Below, in pieces: positions 27,071-35,935 of a DNA stretch of 64,000 nucleotides (its first letter is position 1; each line of letters begins with the position of its first letter). Position numbers and translations under genes: made by a program. Location of the stretch: positions 124,001-188,000 of the forward strand of contig JAQYWC010000065.1 in the NCBI GenBank assembly GCA_030145245.1, given 5' to 3'. Source of the stretch: Desulfobacterium sp. (GTDB lineage: Bacteria; Desulfobacterota; Desulfobacteria; Desulfobacterales; Desulfobacteraceae). The notes under the pieces are model-generated. The model did not search any database, was not told where the DNA came from, and was given only the letters and a program-made list of their open reading frames with translations.

Positions 27071-27982
27071 ATGGAAAATCTCATGTTCTACGCCCTTACC
27101 GTACTGATCTGGGGCTCCACCTGGCTTGCCATCAAATTCCAGCTGGGCACCATCGATCCGTTGATCTCCGTGGTCTACCGCTTCAGCCTGGCCGCAGCGC
27201 TGCTCATGGCCTGGTGCGTCATCAAGGACCTCAAGATGCGCTTCACCCCCAGGGACCACGGCTTCATGCTTCTCCAGGGCGCCCTCCTGTTCGGGGTCAA
27301 CTACTGGCTCTTTTACGTGGCCGAACTCTATCTCACAAGCGGCCTTGCCGCAGTGATCTTTTCCACCATCGTGGTCATGAACATGGTCAACGCCAACCTG
27401 TTTCTCAAGACGCCCTTTGATCCCAAAGTGATTGCGGGCGGGGTCCTGGGCCTTGTGGGCATCATATTCGTGTTCAAACCCGAGCTTGCCGGTTTTCATT
27501 TCGGGGACAACGCCATGAAAGGTATGGTACTCTGCCTGGTTGCCACCTATTCCGCCTCCCTTGGCAACATCATCTCAGCCCGGAACCAGAAACAGGGGCT
27601 GCCCATCATCCAGACCAACGCCTACGGCATGGCCTATGGCACCCTCCTGATGCTCATGGTGGCCCTGGTCACCGGCAAGGAGTTTGAGCTGGTCCTGTCC
27701 ACCCCCTATGTCACCGCCCTTGTCTATCTTGCCGTGTTCGGCTCCATCGTGGCCTTTGGCTGCTATCTCTCCCTTGTCGGCCGCATCGGCGCGGACCGTG
27801 CCGCCTACGCCACCCTGCTCTTTCCCATTGTGGCCCTTTTGTTCTCAACCCTCTGGGAGAACTACCACTGGACGTCCGAGGCGATCACCGGGGTGGCCCT
27901 GATTCTTCTGGGCAACCTGCTCATGGTAAAAAAGAGCCCCGGTCCGGCCTTACGGATAAAGGGGTCAGGTCTGCACTCTTGA
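27071..27982 (+). CDS. EamA-family (DMT) transporter
   Basis: A 303-residue inner-membrane protein with about ten hydrophobic segments in two EamA repeats (WGSTWLAIKFQLG at the start; the second half begins near 150). AAGGAT precedes the ATG. It probably exports an amino acid or related metabolite under control of the MocR regulator just upstream. The last six codons (GSGLHS) are not family sequence: they come from the dispersed repeat at 27961-27984, which also provides the stop codon. Confidence 0.9.
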   Translation: MENLMFYALTVLIWGSTWLAIKFQLGTIDPLISVVYRFSLAAALLMAWCVIKDLKMRFTPRDHGFMLLQGALLFGVNYWLFYVAELYLTSGLAAVIFSTIVVMNMVNANLFLKTPFDPKVIAGGVLGLVGIIFVFKPELAGFHFGDNAMKGMVLCLVATYSASLGNIISARNQKQGLPIIQTNAYGMAYGTLLMLMVALVTGKEFELVLSTPYVTALVYLAVFGSIVAFGCYLSLVGRIGADRAAYATLLFPIVALLFSTLWENYHWTSEAITGVALILLGNLLMVKKSPGPALRIKGSGLHS

Positions 27983-27984
27983 CA
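27961..27984 (-). repeat. Dispersed 24-bp repeat, copy 1
   Basis: On the minus strand this reads TGTCAAGAGTG then CAGACCTGACCCC. Related copies lie at 30161, 32146, 33474 and 41065. This copy forms the end of the EamA transporter gene. The element resembles short REP-type repeats; no mobilising transposase is in view. Confidence 0.7.
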
Positions 27985-28050
27985 TAAGGTTTGGAATGCT
28001 TTAAACACTCCCCTTTCCAACACTTTAAAATCAGGACCCATTTTATCACC

Positions 28051-28752
28051 ATGAAAGTCGAACACGTTTCCATTGCCATCACTGAGGAGACATCTGTTTC
28101 CGCAATCATAAACCGCCCGGCCCGCCTCAACCACCACAGCAGCACAGGGCTCGTCTTTGCCCATGGCACGGCCAACGACATGCACCATCCGACCATTGAA
28201 GCCACGGCCGAGGGGCTTGCCAGGGCAGGCTACATCGCCATGCGATTCAATTTTCCCTACCGGGACAAGGGGCTTGACACCCCCAACCCCAAGCATGAGC
28301 TGATCCACGCATGGCAGAAGGCCATGGATTTTTTCAAGAATGACAGCCCCTACGAATGCGACAGGATCATTGCCGTGGGCAAATCCCTGGGGGCCCGGTC
28401 CGGATCCCAGGCGGTGGCAGGCAAAGATATCCAGCCGGACGGGCTGATCTACCTTGGCTATCCCCTTCACCAGGCAGGGGACGAAGATGAACGGTGGGAC
28501 GCCCATCTCTATGGGATAGATATTCCCATGCTCTTTCTCCAGGGCACCCTGGACCCCTACTGCAACCTCGACCTTCTGGCGGGGGTGCTTGAAAAGCTCA
28601 ACTGCGACCATGAACTGGAAACCATCCGGGACGGCAACCACTCCTTCACGCTTCCCGAATCCGACTCCCGCTCCCAGACGGATGTCCACCAGCAGATATT
28701 AACCCGGTGCCTGGCCTGGCTATCGGGGTCAGATGATTGGGGTCAGGCTTAG
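28051..28752 (+). CDS. Alpha/beta-hydrolase (dienelactone-hydrolase/Tex30-like), copy 1
   Basis: A 233-residue hydrolase starting at MKVEHVSI; the frame runs upstream to 27991 but the extra residues are not conserved in its paralogue. The nucleophile elbow is GKSLGAR, with acid GTLDPYC and histidine DGNHSF. The N-terminal oxyanion region reads VFAHGTANDMHHP. A close paralogue lies at 35936 (same HG-x-ANDMHHP, GKSLGAR, LGYPLH). The C-terminal tail GSDDWGQA is encoded by GGGGTCAG-containing DNA, again related to the dispersed repeats nearby. The substrate is unknown. Confidence 0.85.
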   Translation: MKVEHVSIAITEETSVSAIINRPARLNHHSSTGLVFAHGTANDMHHPTIEATAEGLARAGYIAMRFNFPYRDKGLDTPNPKHELIHAWQKAMDFFKNDSPYECDRIIAVGKSLGARSGSQAVAGKDIQPDGLIYLGYPLHQAGDEDERWDAHLYGIDIPMLFLQGTLDPYCNLDLLAGVLEKLNCDHELETIRDGNHSFTLPESDSRSQTDVHQQILTRCLAWLSGSDDWGQA

Positions 28753-28827
28753 CTTATTAGCTTATTAGTCTTTTCAGCCATTGTGCCGGGGCCAGGGTCT
28801 CTTTACCGCCATTGGGCATAACGCCGG

Positions 28828-30129
28828 TCAGGATTGCAGGCCGGCCCCCAGCATATAAAGCAGGGGCATCAGGTACAGGGCGGTCTGCATCGCCTTTGAC
28901 TCCCTGAGACTGCCCATGAAGATCACCACAAAGAGCCCGGCAAACACAGACGCCCCGCGCAATCCCATGGAAAGGTAGCTCCACTTGAGGATGGTGGAAT
29001 CAAGTCCTGTGAACACAATGGCCGAGGACGCTGCCACCACCACCAGGGCACAGGCCCGGATCAGCCGCAACGGGTCCATGCCGGCCGACAACCGCGGCAT
29101 CTTGGAGATCCCATCCATATAGAGGTTGGTGGTGACCCCCAGCACCAGTCCCGCCCCGGTGCCAACCACCACCAGGAGCAGCCCTGCGGAAAAGAGCGCG
29201 GCGATACCCGAAGGAAAGGCGATCTTGAAAAAAAACGGCAGGGCCTGGGCGCTGTCGGCCCCAAGATCCGGATAATAGGCCCTGAGGTAGAGCCCGATGA
29301 TGATGCCAAGGATACCGATGGGCGGGATCACAAGAGCGCTCAAAAAGGCACCGTTCCTGGCCTGCCTGACGGTCTTTGCCGCAAAGATCGCCTGGAGGTA
29401 GATCTGGGTGGACAGCACGCCCACGATCATGGAGCCCATGTCCACCAGGGTTGGGGTCACCCCGTAGGAGAAGAGGCTCAGGAAACGGCCCCCCTGGGGA
29501 AGCCTGGCAAGGATCGCTTCAAATCCCCCCCCGTTCCGAACCGCCAGAACAGCGGAGAGCACCATGATTCCGTAGAGCATGAAGAACTTGATTCTCCCCA
29601 CCGTGCCGGCCCCGGCAATACCGCCTGAAACCACAAACAGGGCCATGAGCCCGGTGGTGATCAACACCGATATCACCTGGGAAAAACCAAATACGGACTG
29701 GAGGATCGCCATGGCGGCAAGGTACTGGGCGATGATGTGGATGAACATGCCCAGGGAGTTGAAAAAGCTGCTGTAGTATTGGAACCTTTCCCCAAAGTAG
29801 TTGCCCAGAAATTCCGAGACAGTAACCACCTGCTCCCGCCTCAGGGCCACGGCAAAGAAACAGCCCAGCACAAAGCAGGAGATGCCGCTTCCCAGGGTAA
29901 AGATCCAGGCAGCCACCCCGTGGTCATAGGCGGCCTGGACCGTTCCAATGGTGGAGATCCCTCCCACAAGGGTTCCGATGATCACCCAGGAGACCTGGGC
30001 TGCGGTCAGGGACCGGTCGGCAACGGAAAAATCCCTGCCGGTTTTAACGGTTTTGGACGTCCGGATCACAAACCACGAAATGAGCACAAAGGAAAAGGTA
30101 AACACAGCGCAATACAGATAGTTGTCCAC
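28828..30129 (-). CDS. Sodium:solute symporter family protein
   Basis: A 433-residue inner-membrane protein with about 12 hydrophobic segments and SSS-family features (SWVIIGTLVGGISTIGTVQAAYDHG near 48-72, TVSEFLGNYFG near 102). It starts at a GTG (30127-30129) preceded by GGGGGTG. It imports an organic solute with sodium; the substrate cannot be read from sequence. It lies downstream of the TrmB-type regulator on the same strand, separated by 79 bp holding a dispersed-repeat copy, so it may be the last gene of the azlC-azlD-trmB unit. Confidence 0.87.
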   Translation of the reverse strand: MDNYLYCAVFTFSFVLISWFVIRTSKTVKTGRDFSVADRSLTAAQVSWVIIGTLVGGISTIGTVQAAYDHGVAAWIFTLGSGISCFVLGCFFAVALRREQVVTVSEFLGNYFGERFQYYSSFFNSLGMFIHIIAQYLAAMAILQSVFGFSQVISVLITTGLMALFVVSGGIAGAGTVGRIKFFMLYGIMVLSAVLAVRNGGGFEAILARLPQGGRFLSLFSYGVTPTLVDMGSMIVGVLSTQIYLQAIFAAKTVRQARNGAFLSALVIPPIGILGIIIGLYLRAYYPDLGADSAQALPFFFKIAFPSGIAALFSAGLLLVVVGTGAGLVLGVTTNLYMDGISKMPRLSAGMDPLRLIRACALVVVAASSAIVFTGLDSTILKWSYLSMGLRGASVFAGLFVVIFMGSLRESKAMQTALYLMPLLYMLGAGLQS

Positions 30130-30160
30130 AACACCCCCGGAATCGGTTGATTTTCAATCA

Positions 30161-30208
30161 AAATCAGGTCTACACCCTTTTTTGACGGGGGTCAAGACCT
30201 CAACCGTG
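30161..30208 (+). repeat. Dispersed repeat, copy 2 (degenerate, possibly doubled)
   Basis: ATCAGGTCTACACCC followed by TTTTTTGAC is a reverse-orientation copy of the element. Immediately after it, GGGGTCAAGACCT then CAACCGTGTCA looks like a second, more diverged copy in the same orientation. The pair fills the gap between the TrmB-type regulator and the symporter. Confidence 0.55.
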
Positions 30209-31012
30209 TCAGTGGAAGTAGTGGTCGTGAACCCTGTCGGCAAAGGCCTCGAACCCATCAACGGCGTCCTTGTCAAGGGATGCCGAGTAGAGGTTCACCA
30301 GAAGATCGTGGGAGATGTAGTCTTCGCTGATCTCCATGAACCCCTGGTCCCGGGTCCAGGTCACCTTGCTTTGCTCTCCCCGGGAGACAATGCCGGAGAT
30401 GGTGTGGGTGCTGTCGATGATGATGGACATGAACCGCTCTTTTTTCTCGGCAAGGTACCGGTCCATGCGCCTGTGGGGGACAAGGTCCTTGTAGCGGTTG
30501 TTGCTCCCGAAATAGATGCCCCGAAGGCAAACCCCCCGTTCAAGGGCCTGATCCAGTTCCGGGTAGAGCTCCGTAAGCTCCTCCTCCCACACGGACATGG
30601 CGATCCGTTTTTCAGCCCCCCCGATGAGCTGTTTCAGGAAGCCGATAATGTGCTTTCTCCCCCGGATCACCACCAGCCTGTCATCCTTCTTCTTTGCCTT
30701 GTAAAGCCTTGTGGTATGGTCGGAAACGTTGGAGAAGACCTTTTTGTAGCTCGCCTTGAGGGTGTTGATAAAGGTCTCAGGCTCCACCGGGTAGTAGAGC
30801 TTGTTCTTCTCCTCCTCCTGCTCCAGGACCATCTCTTTGGCCATCAGGTTTTTCAGGACCTCATAGATCCTTGATCTCGGTATGCCGGAAAGCTTGCTCA
30901 ATGCATACCCGTTCAAAGGGAACTCCGCAAGCAGGGCAAGATAGGCCTTGCACTCATACTCGGAGAACCCCAGCCGTTTCATGTCGTCCATGACGATAAG
31001 GGACGTATCCAT
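30209..31012 (-). CDS. TrmB-family transcriptional regulator
   Basis: A 267-residue regulator with AAAGGA before the ATG. The N-terminal winged helix (about 10-75) has MKRLGFSEYECKAYLALL and the recognition part LSGIPRSRIYEVLKNLMAKEMV, as in TrmB. The remaining part resembles the phospholipase-D-like effector domain of these regulators (AMSVWEEELTELYPEL). TrmB proteins usually sense sugars or other metabolites. It follows azlD by 16 bp and precedes the symporter, so one of these transporters is the likely target. Confidence 0.87.
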   Translation of the reverse strand: MDTSLIVMDDMKRLGFSEYECKAYLALLAEFPLNGYALSKLSGIPRSRIYEVLKNLMAKEMVLEQEEEKNKLYYPVEPETFINTLKASYKKVFSNVSDHTTRLYKAKKKDDRLVVIRGRKHIIGFLKQLIGGAEKRIAMSVWEEELTELYPELDQALERGVCLRGIYFGSNNRYKDLVPHRRMDRYLAEKKERFMSIIIDSTHTISGIVSRGEQSKVTWTRDQGFMEISEDYISHDLLVNLYSASLDKDAVDGFEAFADRVHDHYFH

Positions 31013-31028
31013 CTATATTGTTCCTTTC

Positions 31029-31337
31029 TCAGATATTAGCCAGCAGCACGCAATAGGTGACTGCCACAGATCCCAGGACCGGCACGATGATCCCGCCCCT
31101 GAACAGACCGTAGACAATGGTGAATCCCATGCCGGCAACGGCAGCTGCGGGCAGATCCGGGGTAGCCTGGAAGGCGCCCGGGATGATCAGGGCCCCCAGG
31201 GCGGCCAGGGGAATGCATTTCAAAAACCCATCCATGCGCTGGGGAATCTTTCGGTTGCCAATGAAGAGCAGGGGTATCAGCCTCGGCACATAGGTCACTG
31301 CCGCCATTCCCAATATCAAGGGTATCAATGTTTTCAT
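31029..31337 (-). CDS. azlD: AzlD-family branched-chain amino acid transport subunit
   Basis: A 102-residue protein with three or four hydrophobic segments (MKTLIPLILGMAAVTYVPRL at the start, CIPLAALGALIIPG in the middle). This is the small subunit of AzlCD exporters. The ATG at 31337 overlaps the end of azlC by 4 bp, indicating translational coupling. The reading frame continues upstream but that part is antisense-like and shadows azlC. Confidence 0.88.
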   Translation of the reverse strand: MKTLIPLILGMAAVTYVPRLIPLLFIGNRKIPQRMDGFLKCIPLAALGALIIPGAFQATPDLPAAAVAGMGFTIVYGLFRGGIIVPVLGSVAVTYCVLLANI

Positions 31338-32029
31338 AATAGTTCCTCCTCTTTTTCCCAGGTCATGAAAAAACTGCCGATGGATGCCACGATTAGAATG
31401 CAGACAATGATGGTCCACCCCTTGGGCAGGATATCCAGGTGGACCAGCCAGGTGTTGAGCACCCCCGAAGAGATGGCCAGGATCAGAGCCCGGCCCGACG
31501 CCTTCACCTCGGGCAACAGGATGGCAAGGAGCAGGGCATAGAGGGCCACCCCCATGCTCTTTGAGAGAATCTCCGGTAAAAAGCCCCCAAGGATGAAACC
31601 GGCCACGCTGCCGCCCACCCATGCCGAATAGGCGCACAGTTCCACCAGAAACACATGGGTCTTGGAAAGCTCGCCTTTGGTAAAGGAGAGCACGGAAAAC
31701 ACCTCGTCCGTGATGCCGAAGGCCATGGGAAAGAGGTATCGCTTTGGCAGGTGGCCCAGCCGTGTGGAGAGACTGGCGCTCATCAAAAAGTGACGGAAGT
31801 TGACAAGCAATGTGGTCAGGACAATGCCCCCTGGCCCCATGCCCGTGACCAAAAGGTTCAGCGCAATGAACTGGCTTGCCCCGGCAAAGACCACGGCGGA
31901 AAAGAGAAAACACTCCAAAAGCGTTATATCACAGCCCTTGGCCAGTATCCCGAATGCAACGGCCGCAGGCACATACCCGATAAAAATAGGGAACCCGGCC
32001 TTTAAAGATGCCCCTGTTTTCTGTTTCAT
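31334..32029 (-). CDS. azlC: AzlC-family branched-chain amino acid exporter subunit
   Basis: A 231-residue inner-membrane protein with the AzlC hallmark FPIFIGYVPAAVAFGILAKG and FSAVVFAGASQFIALNLL, and NFRHFLMSASLS. Together with AzlD it forms an exporter for branched-chain amino acids or analogues. It is the first gene of a minus-strand unit azlC-azlD-trmB-symporter. A 9-bp palindrome 36 bp upstream (32066-32085) is a likely control site. Confidence 0.9.
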   Translation of the reverse strand: MKQKTGASLKAGFPIFIGYVPAAVAFGILAKGCDITLLECFLFSAVVFAGASQFIALNLLVTGMGPGGIVLTTLLVNFRHFLMSASLSTRLGHLPKRYLFPMAFGITDEVFSVLSFTKGELSKTHVFLVELCAYSAWVGGSVAGFILGGFLPEILSKSMGVALYALLLAILLPEVKASGRALILAISSGVLNTWLVHLDILPKGWTIIVCILIVASIGSFFMTWEKEEELL

Positions 32030-32065
32030 CTTCCTGTCTCCCCTGTTTGGTTTTCGTTAGTGACT

Positions 32066-32085
32066 ATTATAGTAACTACTATAAT
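32066..32085. promoter_or_regulatory. Palindromic operator upstream of azlC
   Basis: ATTATAGTA and TACTATAAT form a perfect 9-bp inverted repeat with an AC spacer. The arms contain TATAAT-like -10 sequence on both strands, so a bound regulator would block transcription. The TrmB-type protein of the same unit is the best candidate ligand. Confidence 0.55.
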
Positions 32086-32145
32086 TTTGTCAAGGGGGGC
32101 AAGTCTGGCTGATTGTCGCCATTACCGCCATGGTGCCGTGAAATC

Positions 32146-32169
32146 TGTCAAGGGTGTAGACCTGGTACC
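32146..32169 (+). repeat. Dispersed 24-bp repeat, copy 3
   Basis: TGTCAAGGGTG then TAGACCTGGTACC, differing from copy 5 at a few positions. It lies in the leader of the MFS transporter gene, between it and azlC. Confidence 0.6.
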
Positions 32170-32211
32170 TTCAATCTGCTATCTTGTGGCCTTTTACCGG
32201 CGGGAGAACCG

Positions 32212-33444
32212 ATGCATCAAACCGTTAGATCAAACATCCTCCGACTCTACGTCATCAAGCTCTCCAAGTGGCTGATGCTCACCATGCCCATCGTGTTCCT
32301 GTTTTACCGGGAGAACGGTCTTGCCACCCATGACCTGTTCCTGCTCAAGGCGGTCTATTCGGCTGCCATTGTTTGTCTGGAAATTCCCTCCGGCTATTTC
32401 GGGGATATCTGGGGAAGAAAACGCTCCCTGGTGCTGGGCAGCGTCCTGGGGTTTATCGGATTCGCCCTCTACTGCGTTTCCACGGGGTTCTGGGGGTTCC
32501 TGGCCTGTGAAATCATCCTGGGCATTGGCCAGAGTTTCATCTCCGGCTCCGACTCCGCCCTGCTCTATGACACCCTCCAGGAAGCAAAAAAAGAGAAGGA
32601 GTACCTGAAGATCGAGGGACGGTTGATCTCTGCCGGTAACTTTGCCGAGGCCATTGCAGCCCCCCTGGGGGTTCTCATTGCCGCCATCAGCCTTCGCACC
32701 ACCTTCTTTTTCCAGGCGGCAGTGGCATTTTCAGCCATCCCGGCAGCCCTGACCCTGTTTGAGCCCACGCGCAGGGAGATGACCGGCACCACCAGTTTTA
32801 AACAGATCCTCAGGATCGTGAGATATGCATTGTTCGAGAACCAGGGACTGCAGGCGACCATCGTCTATTCATCGGTCATCGGCACGGCCACACTGACCAT
32901 GGCCTGGTTTGTCCAGCCCTACTTTGTCTTTCTGGCACTGCCCCTGGCCCTTTACGGCATCTTAATTCCCCTGTTGAACCTGACCGCCGGCGTCACATCC
33001 ATGCACGCCTACAAGATTGAAAAACGGCTTGGCCGGGAAAACACCATCCTGTTCATCGCCATGGGCATTGCCTCGGGATATCTCTGCCTGGGCCTGTTCA
33101 ACACCATGTGGGCGCTTTTCTTTTTACTTCTATTCTACATCATCAGGGGAATTGCCACGCCGATCCTGAAAAACCACATCAACGAGATCACCCCCTCGGA
33201 GATCCGGGCCACGGTGCTCTCCATAAGGAGCCTCATCATCCGGCTCGCCTTTGTCATCCTGGGTCCCTTTCTGGGCTGGTTTGCCGACCGGGCCGGCTTG
33301 CAGTCCACCCTGGTTACCGGGGCAGGCATTTTCCTGGTTACAGGCGTTCTTGCCGCCATGTTTCTCATCAACACCTTCAGGGAACATTCCTACCTGCCCG
33401 GGGCAGAACAGCCGGCCCCAAGCCAGAATCCGTCAGGCCAGTAG
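32212..33444 (+). CDS. MFS transporter
   Basis: A 410-residue protein with about 12 hydrophobic segments. The MFS A-like loop GYFGDIWGRKRSLVLG falls between segments 2 and 3. The start is placed at MHQTVRSN (32212), preceded by GGGAGAA; the 33 upstream in-frame codons run through the dispersed repeat and are not protein-like. The substrate is unknown. The 3' end is 31 bp from the convergent hisA gene, with a repeat copy between. Confidence 0.87.
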   Translation: MHQTVRSNILRLYVIKLSKWLMLTMPIVFLFYRENGLATHDLFLLKAVYSAAIVCLEIPSGYFGDIWGRKRSLVLGSVLGFIGFALYCVSTGFWGFLACEIILGIGQSFISGSDSALLYDTLQEAKKEKEYLKIEGRLISAGNFAEAIAAPLGVLIAAISLRTTFFFQAAVAFSAIPAALTLFEPTRREMTGTTSFKQILRIVRYALFENQGLQATIVYSSVIGTATLTMAWFVQPYFVFLALPLALYGILIPLLNLTAGVTSMHAYKIEKRLGRENTILFIAMGIASGYLCLGLFNTMWALFFLLLFYIIRGIATPILKNHINEITPSEIRATVLSIRSLIIRLAFVILGPFLGWFADRAGLQSTLVTGAGIFLVTGVLAAMFLINTFREHSYLPGAEQPAPSQNPSGQ

Positions 33445-33473
33445 GCCCGCCCCATACGTTACAAGCAAAAATC

Positions 33474-33498
33474 TGTCAAGAGTGCAGACTCGACCCCA
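33474..33498 (+). repeat. Dispersed 24-bp repeat, copy 4
   Basis: TGTCAAGAGTG then CAGACTCGACCCCA. It overlaps the 3' end of hisA, where it encodes the terminal GSSLHS and the stop codon, just as copy 1 ends the EamA gene. Confidence 0.7.
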
Positions 33499-34246
33499 TC
33501 TTTTTAACCACCTCCGCGTAGGGAATGGCGCCGCCAAAGATATCCAGGGCGCTTCCGATGGTAAGATCCACCCGGCCCTTGCCAAGGGTGTTTACCGTGT
33601 CAAGGTCGGCCATGGTGCTGACGCCCCCGGCATAGGTCACAGGAATGGTGGCGTGGTTCCCCAGTATCTCCACAAGCTCCGTCTGAATACCCTGCATCTT
33701 TCCCTCCACATCCACACCGTGGACAAGGAATTCATCACAGAACCCGGACAATTTTGACAGGGTTTCAGGGGTGACGGCCACATCGGTGAAGGTCTGCCAA
33801 CGGTCTGTCACGATCCAGAAGGTATCCCCCTTTTTTCTGCAGCTCAGATCCAGGACCAACCGCTCTTTTCCGACTGTGGCAACCAGGGTGTTGAGCCGTT
33901 CCATGTCGATCCTGCCCCCTGAAAACACATAGGAAGTAACAATCACATGGCTTGCTCCGGCATCCAGGTAGGAAAGGGCGTTGTCCGGGGTAATGCCGCC
34001 CCCCACCTGGAGCCCGCCCGGATAGGCGGTTACGGCATCGATCACGGCATCATGGTTGCCCGGCCCAAGGGCGATCACATGACCACCGGTCAGGTTATCC
34101 TGTTTATAGATCTCTGCAAAATCCCGTGAAGACCGCATGCTCTCAAAATTGGTGACAGGGGCTTTGCCCCCCTGGTCCGTGAGTGTTCCCCCGACGATCT
34201 GAACCACCTTGCCGTTGCGCAAATCAATACACGGCCTGAACTTCAT
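33476..34246 (-). CDS. hisA: Eukaryotic-type HisA (ProFAR isomerase)
   Basis: A 256-residue TIM-barrel isomerase of histidine biosynthesis with AAGGGGGAA ahead of the ATG. The sequence follows the eukaryotic HIS6 branch and not common bacterial His[60 protein letters not shown] and PVTYAGGVS. It converts ProFAR to PRFAR. No other his gene is adjacent, and the gene is on its own between a transporter and debris, which fits acquisition by transfer. The last six residues come from a dispersed repeat. Confidence 0.88.
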   Translation of the reverse strand: MKFRPCIDLRNGKVVQIVGGTLTDQGGKAPVTNFESMRSSRDFAEIYKQDNLTGGHVIALGPGNHDAVIDAVTAYPGGLQVGGGITPDNALSYLDAGASHVIVTSYVFSGGRIDMERLNTLVATVGKERLVLDLSCRKKGDTFWIVTDRWQTFTDVAVTPETLSKLSGFCDEFLVHGVDVEGKMQGIQTELVEILGNHATIPVTYAGGVSTMADLDTVNTLGKGRVDLTIGSALDIFGGAIPYAEVVKKMGSSLHS

Positions 34247-34505
34247 ACTTGTTCCCCCTTGCTGGAATTCCTTGGAATAAATCCTGTTATCAATTCCTTC
34301 GCACCCTATCGAAAACCCTTTTCCGATTCAATCATTATTTACTTGACGACCCGATTTTAATATGCGCAGATGAAAAACATACGCAAGTACAACCTCAAGC
34401 GATCCAGTCCCCGCTGTTATGATCTAAATCACCTCCTGTCAGATCAGACCTGTTTGAGAATCAATGGGAGGGCGCGGGTTGAGGGCCGGAAAAGAGGATA
34501 ACCCA

Positions 34506-34908
34506 ATGCAACAGGAAAAAAAACCATTAGACGCAAGGGTGTCACAGCACGATGCCGCAGCCCTGTATGACAGATTGTCCGGGGGTTATGACATCTGGGG
34601 CCGCCTGACAGAATCGAAAGCGCGAAACCGCTCCCTTGAAATCGCAAACATCAAAAATGGTGAGCACGTTCGGGAGGTTGCGGTGGGCACAGGGCTTGCG
34701 TTCGTTCATGTGGCCAGGAACAACCCCGAAAGACGAAATGTGGGCATCGACATATCCCGGGGAATGCTGTCCAGGGCAGAGCAACGGAATCCGGTTGTCT
34801 GAGTTGCTTGAGCAAAACGGCTTTTCCGTACATCTGAGGGAATACTTCCAACAGTTACTGTTTCCTTCAGAGGTTATTCAGGCTTCAAAGCAAGGGGAAA
34901 AACAATGA
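34506..34908 (+). pseudogene. SAM-dependent methyltransferase remnant (internal deletion and frame change)
   Basis: From the ATG at 34506 the sequence begins like a UbiE-type class I methyltransferase (LYDRLSGGYDIWGRLTESKAR, then VREVAVGTGLAFVHVA, then VGIDISRGMLSRA). The reading stops at 34802, right after the first SAM-binding motifs. A different frame then gives LSELLEQNGFSVHLREYFQ and a C-terminus ending at 34908, as at the end of such enzymes. The middle of the gene, about 80-100 codons, is missing and the frame is shifted. The remnant's stop overlaps the start of the next gene. Confidence 0.72.
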
Positions 34909-35912
34909 GAAAAATCGAATTTTTAAACCGTTCTTTTCGGGCTGAAGTCGTAGAGTTACTGGAACTCTGCGAGGAACAGGGGGTCAAGGTGGTACCCTAT
35001 TTCACAGTTCGTGATCCCTGGAACCAGGCCAAGCTTTGGCGTCAATCCCGGAGTAAGACTGAAATCAAGCGGGCCATACGGCGTTTAAGTGACGGCGGAG
35101 CCCCCTGGCTGGCCGAAGTGATAGCCTCTGTTGGCCCCCGGTATGGCAAACATGTCACCAACGCTTTACCGGGAATGAGTTGGCATCAATGGGGGGAGGC
35201 ACTGGATTGCTTTGTTGCCAATGCAACCGGGGGAGCCATTTGGGATGGCCAGCACCCCGGGTATAAAGTCTATGCCGATACAGCCGTTGAACTTGAACTC
35301 ACCGCAGGCTACTACTGGACAAACTTTTTTGATCCAGGTCATGTACAGGCACGGTCAGGCAGTGTAAAGAATCTGCACTCCCTGTCTGAAATTGACCAGG
35401 CCATGCGCGCACGATTCGCCATGCGCAGTCCGGAACTCATCACACCGGCCGATTACATTCCAAAAGATGAAGAGATGACAACGGACGAACCTGTGGATCA
35501 GAATGATGTTGATATAATGGCAAGAACCATTTTTGGTGAAGCCCGGGGGGAAGCCGATGATGGCAAGATCGCAGTCGGCTGGGTGGTCATGAATCGCGTG
35601 GCCTATGCCCAGGCCCGTGGCGGGTATTGGTGGGGGGAGACGATTCGCAGGGTTTGCCTTAAACCCTGGCAGTTCTCCTGCTGGAATTCCAACGATCCAA
35701 ACCGGGGTGTAATCGAAAGGGTTAAGTCAAGCAATCCGACCTTCAACCGTTGTCTTGAGATTGCCATGCAGGTCATTACCCGTCAGGTTCCGGATCCGGC
35801 GGACGAAGCGACACATTACTATGCAGAATATATCTCACCACCGGCCTGGGTGAATGACGCAACATTTGTGACCCAGATTGGTGTTCATCGTTTTTACAAG
35901 GATATCTCCTGA
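34905..35912 (+). CDS. M15 peptidase-SleB hydrolase fusion (lysin-like)
   Basis: A 335-residue protein. The N-terminal half (about 1-165) resembles M15-type D-Ala-D-Ala peptidases or phage endolysins, with the zinc-site pattern SWHQWGEALDCF and DPGHVQ. The C-terminal half (about 200-335) is a SleB-type cell wall hydrolase (IMARTIFGEARGEADDGKIA, VVMNRVAY, WQFSCWN). No signal peptide is visible, as in phage lysins that need a holin. The ATG overlaps the end of the methyltransferase remnant, with AAGGGG upstream. It may be a phage relic or a peptidoglycan-cutting effector; no other phage gene is nearby. Confidence 0.8.
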   Translation: MRKIEFLNRSFRAEVVELLELCEEQGVKVVPYFTVRDPWNQAKLWRQSRSKTEIKRAIRRLSDGGAPWLAEVIASVGPRYGKHVTNALPGMSWHQWGEALDCFVANATGGAIWDGQHPGYKVYADTAVELELTAGYYWTNFFDPGHVQARSGSVKNLHSLSEIDQAMRARFAMRSPELITPADYIPKDEEMTTDEPVDQNDVDIMARTIFGEARGEADDGKIAVGWVVMNRVAYAQARGGYWWGETIRRVCLKPWQFSCWNSNDPNRGVIERVKSSNPTFNRCLEIAMQVITRQVPDPADEATHYYAEYISPPAWVNDATFVTQIGVHRFYKDIS

Positions 35913-35935
35913 AAGCAAAATATAGTGGGGGCCCA

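Noticed and set aside
32113-32211. N-terminal extension of the MFS transporter
   Set aside because: The extra codons lie across a dispersed repeat and encode a non-membrane, cysteine-containing stretch unlike MFS proteins; the ATG at 32212 has a ribosome site.
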